Shown in pieces: positions 1 through 8,670 of a DNA stretch of 64,000 nucleotides. The position numbers and the translations under genes are program-made. The first letter of the stretch is position 1. Each line of letters starts with the position of its first letter. The DNA comes from an uncultured Granulosicoccus sp. (GTDB lineage: Bacteria > Pseudomonadota > Gammaproteobacteria > Granulosicoccales > Granulosicoccaceae): contig CANLNQ010000013.1 of NCBI GenBank assembly GCA_947492525.1, positions 1 through 64,000 of the forward strand, read 5' to 3'. The notes below the pieces were generated by a model. That model saw only the letters and a list, made by a program, of their open reading frames with translations, had not been told where the DNA came from and ran no database searches.

Positions 1-111
1 GCCGCCTATCTTAGCGCGACTTTTTCGAAACAGGGAAATTATTTGACAACCTTTTCCTGTCTCTTCCCGCCTCAACCCAGTCAACCCGAGAGCTGCCCTG
101 CATCGCTGCGA

Positions 112-171
112 GGAGGCGAATTCTACGGACTTTCTGGAGAAAAACAACCGGGTCCAGATATTTTTTTGACA
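112..171 (-). promoter_or_regulatory. Possible rRNA operon promoter, reading off the left edge
   Basis: On the minus strand the sequence reads TAGAATTCGCCTCC, with TAGAAT as -10 at 125-120 followed by a GC-rich discriminator. This resembles the pseudomonad rRNA promoter start, which I recall as TAGAATTCGCCTCC. Upstream is a weak T-rich -35 region (about 147-142) and an A-tract at 161-168 that could act as an UP element. The neighbour tyrS is a frequent rRNA-operon neighbour in gammaproteobacteria. The -35 hexamer is poor and the rRNA gene is outside the window, so this is inference. Confidence 0.45.
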
Positions 172-416
172 GCAGACTGAATTTGCTGCCGTGATGCTCC
201 GGAACAGATCAGCGCAGTAAGCAATCACGCTTGCGTCCGGCCTTGAGTTAGCGCCAGAAAGCACCGCAGCTTGAGCCTGAATAACATGGTGATATCACGC
301 TTCCGGGCATCCTGATACTCAGCTCACTCTTGTGCTTCGTGACAACGACCAGCGAGCGAGGGGTATCAGCAGATGAATTCCGGACAATTCACGGTCAGAT
401 GTTAAACGGGCCAGCA

Positions 417-494
417 CTCACCTGCTCACCTGCTCACCTGCTCACCTGCTCACCTGCTCACCTGCTCACCTGCTCACCTGCTCACCTGCTCACC
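417..494. repeat. Tandem repeat, 8-bp unit CTCACCTG, about 9.75 copies
   Basis: Perfect head-to-tail copies of CTCACCTG run from 417 to 494, ending in a partial copy before CAATAG. The array is intergenic, between the 3' end of tyrS and the putative rRNA promoter. Unit length and perfection suggest a recent, slippage-prone repeat (VNTR). Confidence 0.95.
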
Positions 495-632
495 AATAGT
501 CCAACGGTCAGATAATCAGATAAACCAGAAACCATGGAACGGGCGACCCGGCTGCTGACGAAATCATCCGCCAACAACCGACAAGCGACTATTGCCAGCA
601 GTGACTGGCAATAGCCGCACTGGATCCGTGGA

Positions 633-1856
633 TCAGACCAACGACACGCGAGCCACGCGGCGCTTGCCGACCTGCAGAACCATCTCTGAACCAGACTGAA
701 GCAACTGCCGACCATCGTCCACTCGTTCACCGTCGATGCGAACAGCGCCCTGTTTGATCATTCGATGACTGGCCGAGGTACTTTCGGTCAGCCCCGCATC
801 GACCAGGACGTTTGCCAAAGCCCTTCCCTCATCACCGGCTTCAACTTCGACCGATGCGATGTCTTCCGGCAACTGCCCCTGTTGAAAGCGCTTGATGAAC
901 GCATCTCTGGCCAGCTCACCGGCGCCGGCACCATGATAGGTATCCACCATCTCGATACCCAACTCGAATTTCACGTCCCGTGGATTCCTGCCCTCTTCAA
1001 CCGCCTGCTTCAGCGCGTCGATGTCGGCATTGGATCTGGCACTGAGCAACTCGAAATAGCGCCACATGATGCTGTCGGGTATCGACATGAGCTTGCCGAA
1101 CATATCATCAGCCGCATCATCGACTCCCACATAGTTATTCAGCGACTTCGACATCTTCTGTACGCCATCGAGACCTTCAAGCAAGGGCATGGTGATGACT
1201 ATCTGTGGCGACTGGCCATTCCCCTTCTGCAGCTCACGCCCCATCAACAGATTGAATTTCTGATCGGTGCCTCCCAGCTCCACATCGCACTGCAATGCAA
1301 CCGAGTCATATCCCTGCACCATCGGATACAGGAATTCATGCAAGGCGATCGGCTGTTGCTCACGATAGCGTTTGGCAAAATCGTCACGCTCCAGCATCCG
1401 AGCCAGTGTCTGCCGAGAAGCCAGGCGAATCAGGTCGCTAGCCGACATGGGCTCGAACCATTCCGCATTGAACCGAACTTCGGTCTTCTCCTCGTCCAGT
1501 ATCTTGTAGACCTGCTCCTTGTACGTCTGGGCATTGGCCAGCACTGCAGCATCATCCAGAGCGGGGCGAGTGACACTCTTGCCGCTGGGGTCGCCGATGC
1601 GGCCGGTGAAATCCCCGATCAGGAAAATGACCTGGTGCCCCAGCTGCTGAAACTGGCGCATCTTGTTCAATAACACGGTATGCCCGAGGTGCAAGTCGGG
1701 TGCGGTTGGATCGAATCCTGCTTTGATTCTCAGCGGTCGACCTTCTTTCAATCGCTCACGCAATTCGCTCTCTACCAGCACCTCATCGGTACCCCTTGTG
1801 ATCAGAGCAATCTGTTCTTCTATATCGCGACTGTTAATGGATTTCTCCGACGGCAT
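633..1856 (-). CDS. tyrS: Tyrosyl-tRNA synthetase
   Basis: Charges tRNA-Tyr with tyrosine in the cytoplasm. The class I signatures are present: HLGH at about residues 56-59 and KMSKS starting at about residue 234. An RNA-binding S4 domain ends the protein. I chose the ATG at 1856 (MPSEK, 407 aa). The open frame continues 17 codons further upstream, but that extension has no family character. The gene is divergent from the M23 peptidase gene, the same pairing as in Pseudomonas. The KMSKS-type signature separates it from the KFGKT-type E. coli enzyme. Confidence 0.97.
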   Translation of the reverse strand: MPSEKSINSRDIEEQIALITRGTDEVLVESELRERLKEGRPLRIKAGFDPTAPDLHLGHTVLLNKMRQFQQLGHQVIFLIGDFTGRIGDPSGKSVTRPALDDAAVLANAQTYKEQVYKILDEEKTEVRFNAEWFEPMSASDLIRLASRQTLARMLERDDFAKRYREQQPIALHEFLYPMVQGYDSVALQCDVELGGTDQKFNLLMGRELQKGNGQSPQIVITMPLLEGLDGVQKMSKSLNNYVGVDDAADDMFGKLMSIPDSIMWRYFELLSARSNADIDALKQAVEEGRNPRDVKFELGIEMVDTYHGAGAGELARDAFIKRFQQGQLPEDIASVEVEAGDEGRALANVLVDAGLTESTSASHRMIKQGAVRIDGERVDDGRQLLQSGSEMVLQVGKRRVARVSLV

Positions 1857-2063
1857 GACTGATGAATTCTTCCAGGTGAGGAGCCAACAACTGGCTGGGT
1901 GGATCAAGGGACGTCAACCACGTTTACCGTGCACAACCTTGTTGACATTCACTTTTTCTACAATTGCTCTACACTTGTTGTAGCGCTGACGATTGAAATT
2001 GCGACTATAAACGAAAACAGGCGCCAATCATTCACAATCCAATTCTACGAACGGACACTCGCG

Positions 2064-3878
2064 TTGACTACTAAAAACGCTCACTACCGTCCGCACTGTG
2101 TGGACTTTTCACCCGGCGCGTTCAACAGCACCGGAAATACACGAGCAGATGACTCGCGTGGCTCGACGGCGAAAGCAGCCAAGCGCTTGCCACGAGGTCG
2201 ATCGAAAACCGCCCCTCGAAGCACGTCGGCTTCTGGTGTGCGCTCCGGTGCCGTCAGAGTGAACTCGACTGCCAGACGCGTCGAGCCTAGCCCTTACCTC
2301 AGCCAGCGAACGAAGCTCTACACCGCACTGGCCGTGGTCATCGGCGGGATCGTCTGGACAACGGTCGAGACAGAAAGCAGCCCCCGCGATCCTGCACAGG
2401 AAGTCGTTCGAGCAAGCATGCCGGCGCCAACCTTCTTCTTCGATGATGCCGTTGATGCTCTGACCGCGCACTTTTCCAGAGAACGGGAGCAGACCAGCAA
2501 TACCACGCAGGCCTTCGCAGCCTCCGATAGTGCGATTGCACCGGTTGCCATTACTCGCCCTGCGCTTGCGGCTCCTCTGGTCGAGCAAGACTCACCCGAA
2601 ACCGCTACCGCGGCAGATCCCTTGCAGCCTCTGCTGGAAACACCCGACACAACGGTCACCAAGACCCTGTCACCCATGGTCGACCACCCCGCTCTGGACG
2701 CGGTTGATCACGATGCCAAGGTCGCGGATGATGACAGCACCATCGTGGTTGCCGTGGCACCTGGCAATACCCTGTCGGGCATTCTCAACAGTCATGGCGT
2801 GAAAATCGACCAGATGCCCCGATTGCTGACCAACGACACGGTGAAGCAGTATCTGTCCAATCTCCGCATCGGACAGGAGCTGAAAATTCGCCAATTACCG
2901 GATGGCGACTTCCAAAGCCTGACCACCCGAGTCGGCGATGACAGGCGAGTCACCATCACGCGCCAGGGCGAAGGCTTCGACGTCACCTCCATCGACCTGC
3001 CTCTGGAGAAAGAACGTGTCGTGACGTCCGGCACCATCCAGCAGTCTCTCTACCTGGCGGCCCAACAAGCCGATCTGAAGCAGTCGACCATCATGGAACT
3101 GGCTGACATCTTCCAGTGGGAGCTGGATTTTGCCAGGGATATTCGCAAGGGAGACCAATTCAGTCTCGTGTATGACCGACTGTATCGCGATGGGCGCTAC
3201 ATCGGCGACGGCGACATTCTGGCTGCAGAATTCGTTCGGGGTGGCAAGACTCACCGCGCCATTCGCTTCACGACGGATGAAGGCACAACGGGTTACTACT
3301 CTCCGGACGGCACATCCAAACGTCGCACCTTCATGCGCCATCCGGTCGATGTCGTGAGAATCACCTCGCGGTTCAATCCCAATCGCATGCACCCGGTACT
3401 CCACCAGATCCGTGCGCATCGAGGGGTCGACTATGGCTCTCCGATCGGTTCTCCGATCTATGCAACCGCAGACGGCAAGGTGGCCTATTCAGGTGTGAAA
3501 GGCGCCTACGGAAACACCGTGGTTCTGCAACATGGCCAGAAATTCAGCACCTTGTACGCCCACATGTCGAAGATCTCGGAAAAAGCGAAATCCGGTGCGC
3601 GGGTCAAGCAAGGCGATGTTGTCGGTTATGTGGGCAAGACCGGTCGTGTCACGGGCGCACATCTTCATTACGAGTTCCGCGTTAACAACATGCAGATCGA
3701 CCCGCTGAAGGTCAAATTGCCTGCAGCCCAACCCATCGACAAGAAATACCTGGCTGAACTCAAGGCACTCTCCGACGAGATGACAGCGCAGATGCGCAGC
3801 GTGCTTCCTGCCTCCGATCAGCAAGTTGCCTCGGCAACGGCAATTACCAGCACCGTGACGCCACCCACTCTGCCATGA
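2064..3878 (+). CDS. M23-family murein endopeptidase, membrane anchored (MepM-like)
   Basis: Probable peptidoglycan D,D-endopeptidase acting in the periplasm on cross-links during cell-wall growth. The C-terminal M23 domain keeps its zinc ligands: HRGVD and, near the end of the domain, HLHYE. Upstream is a LysM/OapA-like region starting near PGNTLSGIL. One membrane segment (KLYTALAVVIGGIVW) anchors it, preceded by a long basic tail. The start is uncertain: the frame is open from an ATG at 1899, but that lies only 43 bp from the tyrS start. TTG 2064 (604 aa) or GTG 2238 or 2259 fit better. The position next to tyrS matches the pseudomonad homologue, but anmK, which follows it there, is absent. 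Confidence 0.85.
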   Translation: MTTKNAHYRPHCVDFSPGAFNSTGNTRADDSRGSTAKAAKRLPRGRSKTAPRSTSASGVRSGAVRVNSTARRVEPSPYLSQRTKLYTALAVVIGGIVWTTVETESSPRDPAQEVVRASMPAPTFFFDDAVDALTAHFSREREQTSNTTQAFAASDSAIAPVAITRPALAAPLVEQDSPETATAADPLQPLLETPDTTVTKTLSPMVDHPALDAVDHDAKVADDDSTIVVAVAPGNTLSGILNSHGVKIDQMPRLLTNDTVKQYLSNLRIGQELKIRQLPDGDFQSLTTRVGDDRRVTITRQGEGFDVTSIDLPLEKERVVTSGTIQQSLYLAAQQADLKQSTIMELADIFQWELDFARDIRKGDQFSLVYDRLYRDGRYIGDGDILAAEFVRGGKTHRAIRFTTDEGTTGYYSPDGTSKRRTFMRHPVDVVRITSRFNPNRMHPVLHQIRAHRGVDYGSPIGSPIYATADGKVAYSGVKGAYGNTVVLQHGQKFSTLYAHMSKISEKAKSGARVKQGDVVGYVGKTGRVTGAHLHYEFRVNNMQIDPLKVKLPAAQPIDKKYLAELKALSDEMTAQMRSVLPASDQQVASATAITSTVTPPTLP

Positions 3879-3880
3879 AA

Positions 3881-3929
3881 AAACCCCGTGAATCAGACAG
3901 TCTGCAAAGACCTCTGATTCACGGGGTTT
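3881..3929. terminator. Bidirectional intrinsic terminator between M23 gene and erpA
   Basis: A perfect 17-bp inverted repeat, AAACCCCGTGAATCAGA at 3881-3897 and its complement at 3913-3929, with a 15-nt loop. On the minus strand the stem is followed by six T residues, so it should end erpA transcription efficiently. On the plus strand it follows the peptidase stop codon directly. Confidence 0.9.
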
Positions 3930-3972
3930 GTCAGCCCGGTTAGCCGGACTGAGCGGATTTCAGGCAATAGCG

Positions 3973-4338
3973 CTAGACCGAGAAAGACGAGCCGCAACCA
4001 CAGGTTGTCGTGGCATTCGGGTTGCGAATCACGAACTGTGAACCTTCCAGCCCTTCCGTGTAGTCGATTTCGGCACCTGTCAAGTACTGGAAGCTCATGG
4101 GATCGATAAGCAGCTTCACACCTTCCTTCTTCACTTCGGTGTCGCCTTCATTGATGACTTCATCAAAGGTAAAACCGTACTGGAATCCGCTGCAACCACC
4201 ACCGGAGACGAAAACCCGCAGCATGAGGTCGGGATTTCCCTCTTCCACGATCAGTTCCTTGACTTTCAACGCCGCCGCTTCGGTAAAGACCAGTGGATCA
4301 GGCATTTCGAAGTCGTCAAAATTGACTTCAGCACTCAT
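3973..4338 (-). CDS. erpA: Iron-sulfur cluster insertion protein ErpA
   Basis: A-type carrier that passes [2Fe-2S] or [4Fe-4S] clusters to apo-proteins. The protein is 121 aa, the usual length. The three cluster-binding cysteines are visible, one in [12 protein letters not shown] and two in the C-terminal CGCG. The negative N-terminal stretch before FTEAAALKV is typical of ErpA rather than IscA. It lies 68 bp after the DUF6776 gene on the same strand, so argC, DUF6776 and erpA may be one transcript ended by the strong terminator at 3881-3929. Confidence 0.96.
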   Translation of the reverse strand: MSAEVNFDDFEMPDPLVFTEAAALKVKELIVEEGNPDLMLRVFVSGGGCSGFQYGFTFDEVINEGDTEVKKEGVKLLIDPMSFQYLTGAEIDYTEGLEGSQFVIRNPNATTTCGCGSSFSV

Positions 4339-4406
4339 TGGAAATTCCTCTCATTCGCATTACTAGGCAGTGTACTTGACCCAGCATTTTAGTCAACTAT
4401 TGTTCG

Positions 4407-5168
4407 TCAATCGAAATCGATCTCCGACCAGCGAAAACGCTGGACCTGCGGTTTCAATCGCTTGCCTTCCGGCAAGACCCAGATTTCGACGTACTCGGGG
4501 TCCATGGTAGTGATGTTCTCCACCTTAACCAATAGCGTCTGGAAAAAACGCAGGTCAAACGGCTCAACCTTGACGACATCGTCACTCGGGAACGCGGCCA
4601 GAAGCTCACTCTCGCTCGACACACTGACCTGATCTTCAGACAAGGTGCCCGCCTTGACCAGTACGCCATGGGCATTATCAGTGAGCATCCAACGCTGCTC
4701 GCGCCCGTCCTGACGGGTCAACAACGTCACACCGATGGCCCCGGACGCTCGCTCACGCCCCTGGGCCTGCACCAGGGTGATCGACAAGGTGTCGGGCTGC
4801 GAAGCGATACGGTGCAAGTCATCGACCCGCAAACCGCGTTCGCTCTCGCGGCCTTCGATACGACGGTACAGCGCCAGTTCGGCCTGATCATCGATTGACT
4901 GTTTCATGCTCTCATCCAGCTCGGCCTGCAGGCTTGCAGCTCTGGATTCTGCGATCTCCAGCGTCACCTGCTGTTGCCGGATTTCGGACTGAAGCGTATC
5001 TATCGTTGTCTGCAGACGCAGCTGTTCCTGCTCGGCACTGCCTCTGACACGCTCCAGCTGCTCGTTCAACAGTGCTCTGGACTGATGGTTGCCGACCAAC
5101 CAGGCTGCCGGCACACACAACACCACCGCCAGCAGCAGCAGAATCCTGCGTGGAATGCGGGACATCAT
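4407..5168 (-). CDS. DUF6776 membrane-anchored coiled-coil protein
   Basis: A 253-aa protein of unknown function. It has an N-terminal membrane anchor (residues about 8-26), a long Gln/Glu-rich coiled coil (about 30-110) and a soluble C-terminal beta-rich domain, presumably periplasmic. I recognise it as the family encoded next to argC and erpA in pseudomonads. It starts 25 bp after the argC stop and is probably cotranscribed. Either of the two consecutive ATG codons at 5168 and 5165 could be used. No catalytic motif is visible. Confidence 0.8.
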   Translation of the reverse strand: MMSRIPRRILLLLAVVLCVPAAWLVGNHQSRALLNEQLERVRGSAEQEQLRLQTTIDTLQSEIRQQQVTLEIAESRAASLQAELDESMKQSIDDQAELALYRRIEGRESERGLRVDDLHRIASQPDTLSITLVQAQGRERASGAIGVTLLTRQDGREQRWMLTDNAHGVLVKAGTLSEDQVSVSSESELLAAFPSDDVVKVEPFDLRFFQTLLVKVENITTMDPEYVEIWVLPEGKRLKPQVQRFRWSEIDFD

Positions 5169-5193
5169 GACGGCACCCGGGACGCGTCCGTAT

Positions 5194-6219
5194 TCAGGGC
5201 ATCAGAGCCGGTTGCTGCAGACCCCGGGTTTCGGGCAGACCCAGCATCAGGTTCATGTTCTGCACAGCCTGACCTGCGGCGCCCTTCACCAGATTGTCTT
5301 CCACGGCCAGCACCACGGCCATATCCCTGCCTTGCGGTTGATGTACGGCCAGACGACACATGTTGGTACCTCTTACCGAACGGGTTTCGGGGTGAGAACC
5401 GGCCGGCATGACATCTACGAAGGGCTCGTCCTTGTACCGCTCTTCGAACAGCGCCTGAAGATCGACTTTCTGCGTGAGTCGAGCATACAGCGTGGCATGA
5501 ATTCCTCTGATGATCGGCAGCAGGTGGGGCGTGAACGTAAGATTCACATTGGCCCGACTCATCGTGGCCAGACCCTGCTCGATTTCAGGCAGATGCCGGT
5601 GTCCGGCGACGCCATAAGCGCGGAAGCTGTCGGCAGCCTCGGCCAGCAGATTGGGTACCGAGGCGCCTCGTCCGGCGCCGGTAATGCCGGATTTGGCGTC
5701 GGCAATCAGCGACCCGGCATCCACGATACCCGCTTCCAGCAAGGGCAGAAACCCCAGCTGCACCGTGGTGGGATAACAACCCGGGTTGGCCACCAGCTGC
5801 GCATCACGAATGCTGTCTCGATTCATTTCAGGCAGTCCGTAGACCGCCTTCTCCACCCACTCCGGGCTGGCGTGCTCCATGCCATACCACTGCTCCCAGA
5901 CTGCCACGTCCTTCAAACGGAAATCGGCTGACAGGTCGACCACGCGCGTGCCTTTTTCCAGCAGTGCCGGGGCCTGTTTCATGGCAGTGCCGTTGGGCGT
6001 GGCGAAGAACACGAGGTCACAGGCAGCATCAGTGACCTGGTCAGGATCGGAAAACAACAGATCCACGTGACCCCGGAGACTCGGAAACAGAGCATCGACA
6101 CGAGTACCGGCCTGTGCTCGAGAGCTGATGAATGCAATCTCGATGTCGTCGCGAACCGACAGCAGCCTCAGTAGTTCCACCCCGGTATAGCCTGAACCAC
6201 CAATGATCCCGATTCGCAT
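5194..6219 (-). CDS. argC: N-acetyl-gamma-glutamyl-phosphate reductase
   Basis: Reduces N-acetyl-glutamyl-phosphate to the semialdehyde with NADPH, the third step of arginine synthesis. The Rossmann motif GGSGYTG is near the N-terminus and the catalytic cysteine lies in NPGCYPT. The length of 341 aa matches the family. It is the first gene of the minus-strand run argC, DUF6776, erpA. No ARG box was identified upstream. Confidence 0.97.
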   Translation of the reverse strand: MRIGIIGGSGYTGVELLRLLSVRDDIEIAFISSRAQAGTRVDALFPSLRGHVDLLFSDPDQVTDAACDLVFFATPNGTAMKQAPALLEKGTRVVDLSADFRLKDVAVWEQWYGMEHASPEWVEKAVYGLPEMNRDSIRDAQLVANPGCYPTTVQLGFLPLLEAGIVDAGSLIADAKSGITGAGRGASVPNLLAEAADSFRAYGVAGHRHLPEIEQGLATMSRANVNLTFTPHLLPIIRGIHATLYARLTQKVDLQALFEERYKDEPFVDVMPAGSHPETRSVRGTNMCRLAVHQPQGRDMAVVLAVEDNLVKGAAGQAVQNMNLMLGLPETRGLQQPALMP

Positions 6220-6340
6220 GTGCGTGATTGTTCCGTGTCTTCAACTTGAATCCGAACGCGGATAGCGTTCCGTAGCGGACAATTATTGCACAGTCGTCGG
6301 GGCCCGGAATCGCTTCTGTGTGATCCGGGCCCCACGACTC

Positions 6341-8566
6341 TCAACGAGCAGGCGTCGGATTGGCCAGATCGTCCCACGGGGCGGCGTAGACCTTGTTGCC
6401 CCGTATATAGAAGACCGAGTCGTTCACCATCACGGCACGATCATCCTCATAACTGTTGTAGTACTCGCCGCCATCTCCGGCTGACTCGACCACCATCGCA
6501 CCGCGCAGGCTGATACCGGCATCAGCGCCGGTTCGAATGTCGAAGCCGTGCAAACCGGAGTAATTCCAGCCGTAATAGGTCGTGGCTTCGAAACCGCTGG
6601 GTGAGCCACTGGGCGAGGCCTGACCATTGACATCGATGCCGAAACTGACGCGGGTGGGATGATCGTCAGTGGCTGGCTGTACGGCGATGGCACGATGATC
6701 GCCCAGTGCGCGCGATTCGGTACCTCTCTGGCCGACCAGAACGGACTGCACTTCGGTCGGCTCGGCTGGATTGGCAACGTTGAACAGCGACAGCTTCACC
6801 CCCTGGACCAGTGCACCACGACCATCGCCGATTTCACCGGGTGTGGCCACCGCATCCTTGCCGATACCCAGCAGGTATTCATCATTGATCGGGTGCAGGT
6901 AATCACTGTAGCCATCTATCTGCAGCTCGCCTGCGATGAACGGCTGCGCAGGATCTGAAAGATCGATGATATACAGCGGATCGGTCTGGCGAAATGTCAC
7001 CAGATAAGCCCGATCACCCAGAAATCGTGATGCGTACAACTGCTCACCGGGCTTGCCGATGAAGCCGGGTTCCGACTCGTTGGGCAGGGTCGCGATGTTC
7101 TCCAGCTCCCCTGTGCCATCTGCCTGCAGTACAGTCAGCAGAATCGGACTGTCGTTCAAGCCCTGCTCATCGTTGAAGGTAGCAACTCGCAGGAAGCCAT
7201 CCTTCTCGCTCATGCGGAAAGGCTTGCGCAGCGGGTTCCAGCCAAGATGCCCCTGAACCGTACCTGACCCGGCATAGACCAGCTCGCCGGCATCGATATC
7301 GAATTGATGGATATCGGTATCCACTCGCGGGTCGTACCAGTCGATATCGGCTGGAAACTCGCCATCCACGACCGCGATGGTGTCACCATCCACCGCAATC
7401 GGGCCCGAGGAATAATCGTACTGCGTGGTCGCCAGAAAGACGGCTTCAGGAGAGGCATACAGTGTTTCCGTGGCCCCGAGGTAGCATTCGTTGTCACTGA
7501 ACTGCCAGGTTTCGAGGTCGAACACGGACAGCGTGATGATATCGGGCGAATAGTAGTTTTCGCTGCTGGCCGAATCAGACACGAAACAGCTGCCCGGATC
7601 GATCAGCGACTGGCTGCTCTGGCCACCGTCAAGGCTGTATTGCGGCAGGAGTTCTTCCGCAGAGGCGCTATTGACGGCCGCTTGCCACTGATCTGCGCTG
7701 ACGGAATAGGGCTCGACTTCGGGCAGGTCCGGATAGAAGCGCGACGCGATGAACAGGTATTGACCGATTCTTCGACTGGAGATGATCTGTCCGTCGAGGT
7801 TCAGCGTGCCGGTTACCGAGGCGTTGGCGGCATCCGTCACATCCACTTGTGCCACCAGGCTGTCACGCCCCCCGAACATGGCAGGTTCCGACCAGTATGC
7901 CCAGAAATTGTTACCACTGGCGGTCAGTATTGCCTGCGTCCGGCTTTCCTTCTCGTACAGGTAGAAGCCTTCCGCGTAACGCCCTTCCAGAGCCAGGGGC
8001 AGCTCCCGCACACTGCTGGCATCCGGTGCATCGGCATCCAGTTGCAGAATACGCAGAGTGGTTCCAACCTGCCCGGTCGATCCACCCGGCAACTCATCGC
8101 CCTGCGATACCTCTCCATCGACCGCGATGCTATCGTCCTCCGGACCGTAGTAATAGTCATAACGGCTGTCCAGGACATAGAGTCGCTCCCCTGCCGAATC
8201 GACCTTGACCCAATCCTGCTCATCGACCCCCTGCTCCTGCACATTGGTTGAGGTGACGTCATTGCCGCTGGAGGATTCTTCACCGCCGTCACTGCCGCCT
8301 GACTCCCCGGCACTGGCACCGTCTCCGTCGGTTGCCGCCACGTCCGAATCGTCAACCGTGTCTTCCGGGTATCCATAGTAGACCGTGTTCTGTGCGATCA
8401 ATCCTTCCCGCACGGCCTCCAGAAAGGCTTCACCGTCGTTCAGAGTCCGCAGTTTGCGATCACTGCCCGCTACCTCGCCAGTGGTATCGCTGTCGGAACT
8501 GCAGGCCGCCAGCAATGCCGCACTGACCAGACCGGCAACTATCGAGATTTTCACGTTCATACGCAT
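6341..8566 (-). CDS. Beta-propeller lipoprotein (Beta_propel family)
   Basis: A secreted protein of 741 aa with a lipobox (L19-A-A-C22) for lipid attachment, so probably anchored to the outer membrane. A low-complexity acidic and Gly/Ser-rich linker follows (about residues 68-105). The rest is the bacterial propeller family distantly related to WD40, recognisable from VQEQGVDEQDWVKVD, repeated propeller blades (for example LFIASRFYPDLP and LYIIDLSDPAQPF) and the closing KVYAAPWDDL. Function in the family is not established. A single-gene unit is likely, with no obvious operon partners. Confidence 0.85.
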   Translation of the reverse strand: MRMNVKISIVAGLVSAALLAACSSDSDTTGEVAGSDRKLRTLNDGEAFLEAVREGLIAQNTVYYGYPEDTVDDSDVAATDGDGASAGESGGSDGGEESSSGNDVTSTNVQEQGVDEQDWVKVDSAGERLYVLDSRYDYYYGPEDDSIAVDGEVSQGDELPGGSTGQVGTTLRILQLDADAPDASSVRELPLALEGRYAEGFYLYEKESRTQAILTASGNNFWAYWSEPAMFGGRDSLVAQVDVTDAANASVTGTLNLDGQIISSRRIGQYLFIASRFYPDLPEVEPYSVSADQWQAAVNSASAEELLPQYSLDGGQSSQSLIDPGSCFVSDSASSENYYSPDIITLSVFDLETWQFSDNECYLGATETLYASPEAVFLATTQYDYSSGPIAVDGDTIAVVDGEFPADIDWYDPRVDTDIHQFDIDAGELVYAGSGTVQGHLGWNPLRKPFRMSEKDGFLRVATFNDEQGLNDSPILLTVLQADGTGELENIATLPNESEPGFIGKPGEQLYASRFLGDRAYLVTFRQTDPLYIIDLSDPAQPFIAGELQIDGYSDYLHPINDEYLLGIGKDAVATPGEIGDGRGALVQGVKLSLFNVANPAEPTEVQSVLVGQRGTESRALGDHRAIAVQPATDDHPTRVSFGIDVNGQASPSGSPSGFEATTYYGWNYSGLHGFDIRTGADAGISLRGAMVVESAGDGGEYYNSYEDDRAVMVNDSVFYIRGNKVYAAPWDDLANPTPAR

Positions 8567-8670
8567 GCCTCCTCCGCCCAGAATTTGGGACTAATATCCC
8601 AATCATACCCCTGTAACGACCAAAGGCAAGTCTGGATCAAGGCAAACAGGTACTACGTCAGGTTTCCTGA

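Larger units (their letters stand above)
1..632. other. Non-coding stretch at left edge
   Basis: No convincing gene is visible here. The few short open frames have low-complexity or arginine/cysteine-rich translations and no ribosome binding site. The stretch holds an rRNA-type promoter pointing left (about 112-171) and an 8-bp tandem repeat (417-494). In Pseudomonas an rRNA operon lies just past the 3' end of tyrS, and the same arrangement would put one just left of base 1. Confidence 0.6.

Noticed and set aside
417-494. CRISPR array
   Set aside because: Repeats are 8 bp and contiguous without spacers, and no cas genes are present. The same applies to the arrays at 28839, 44791 and 58477.
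765-1673. 302-codon plus-strand frame
   Set aside because: Antisense to tyrS; no family motif.
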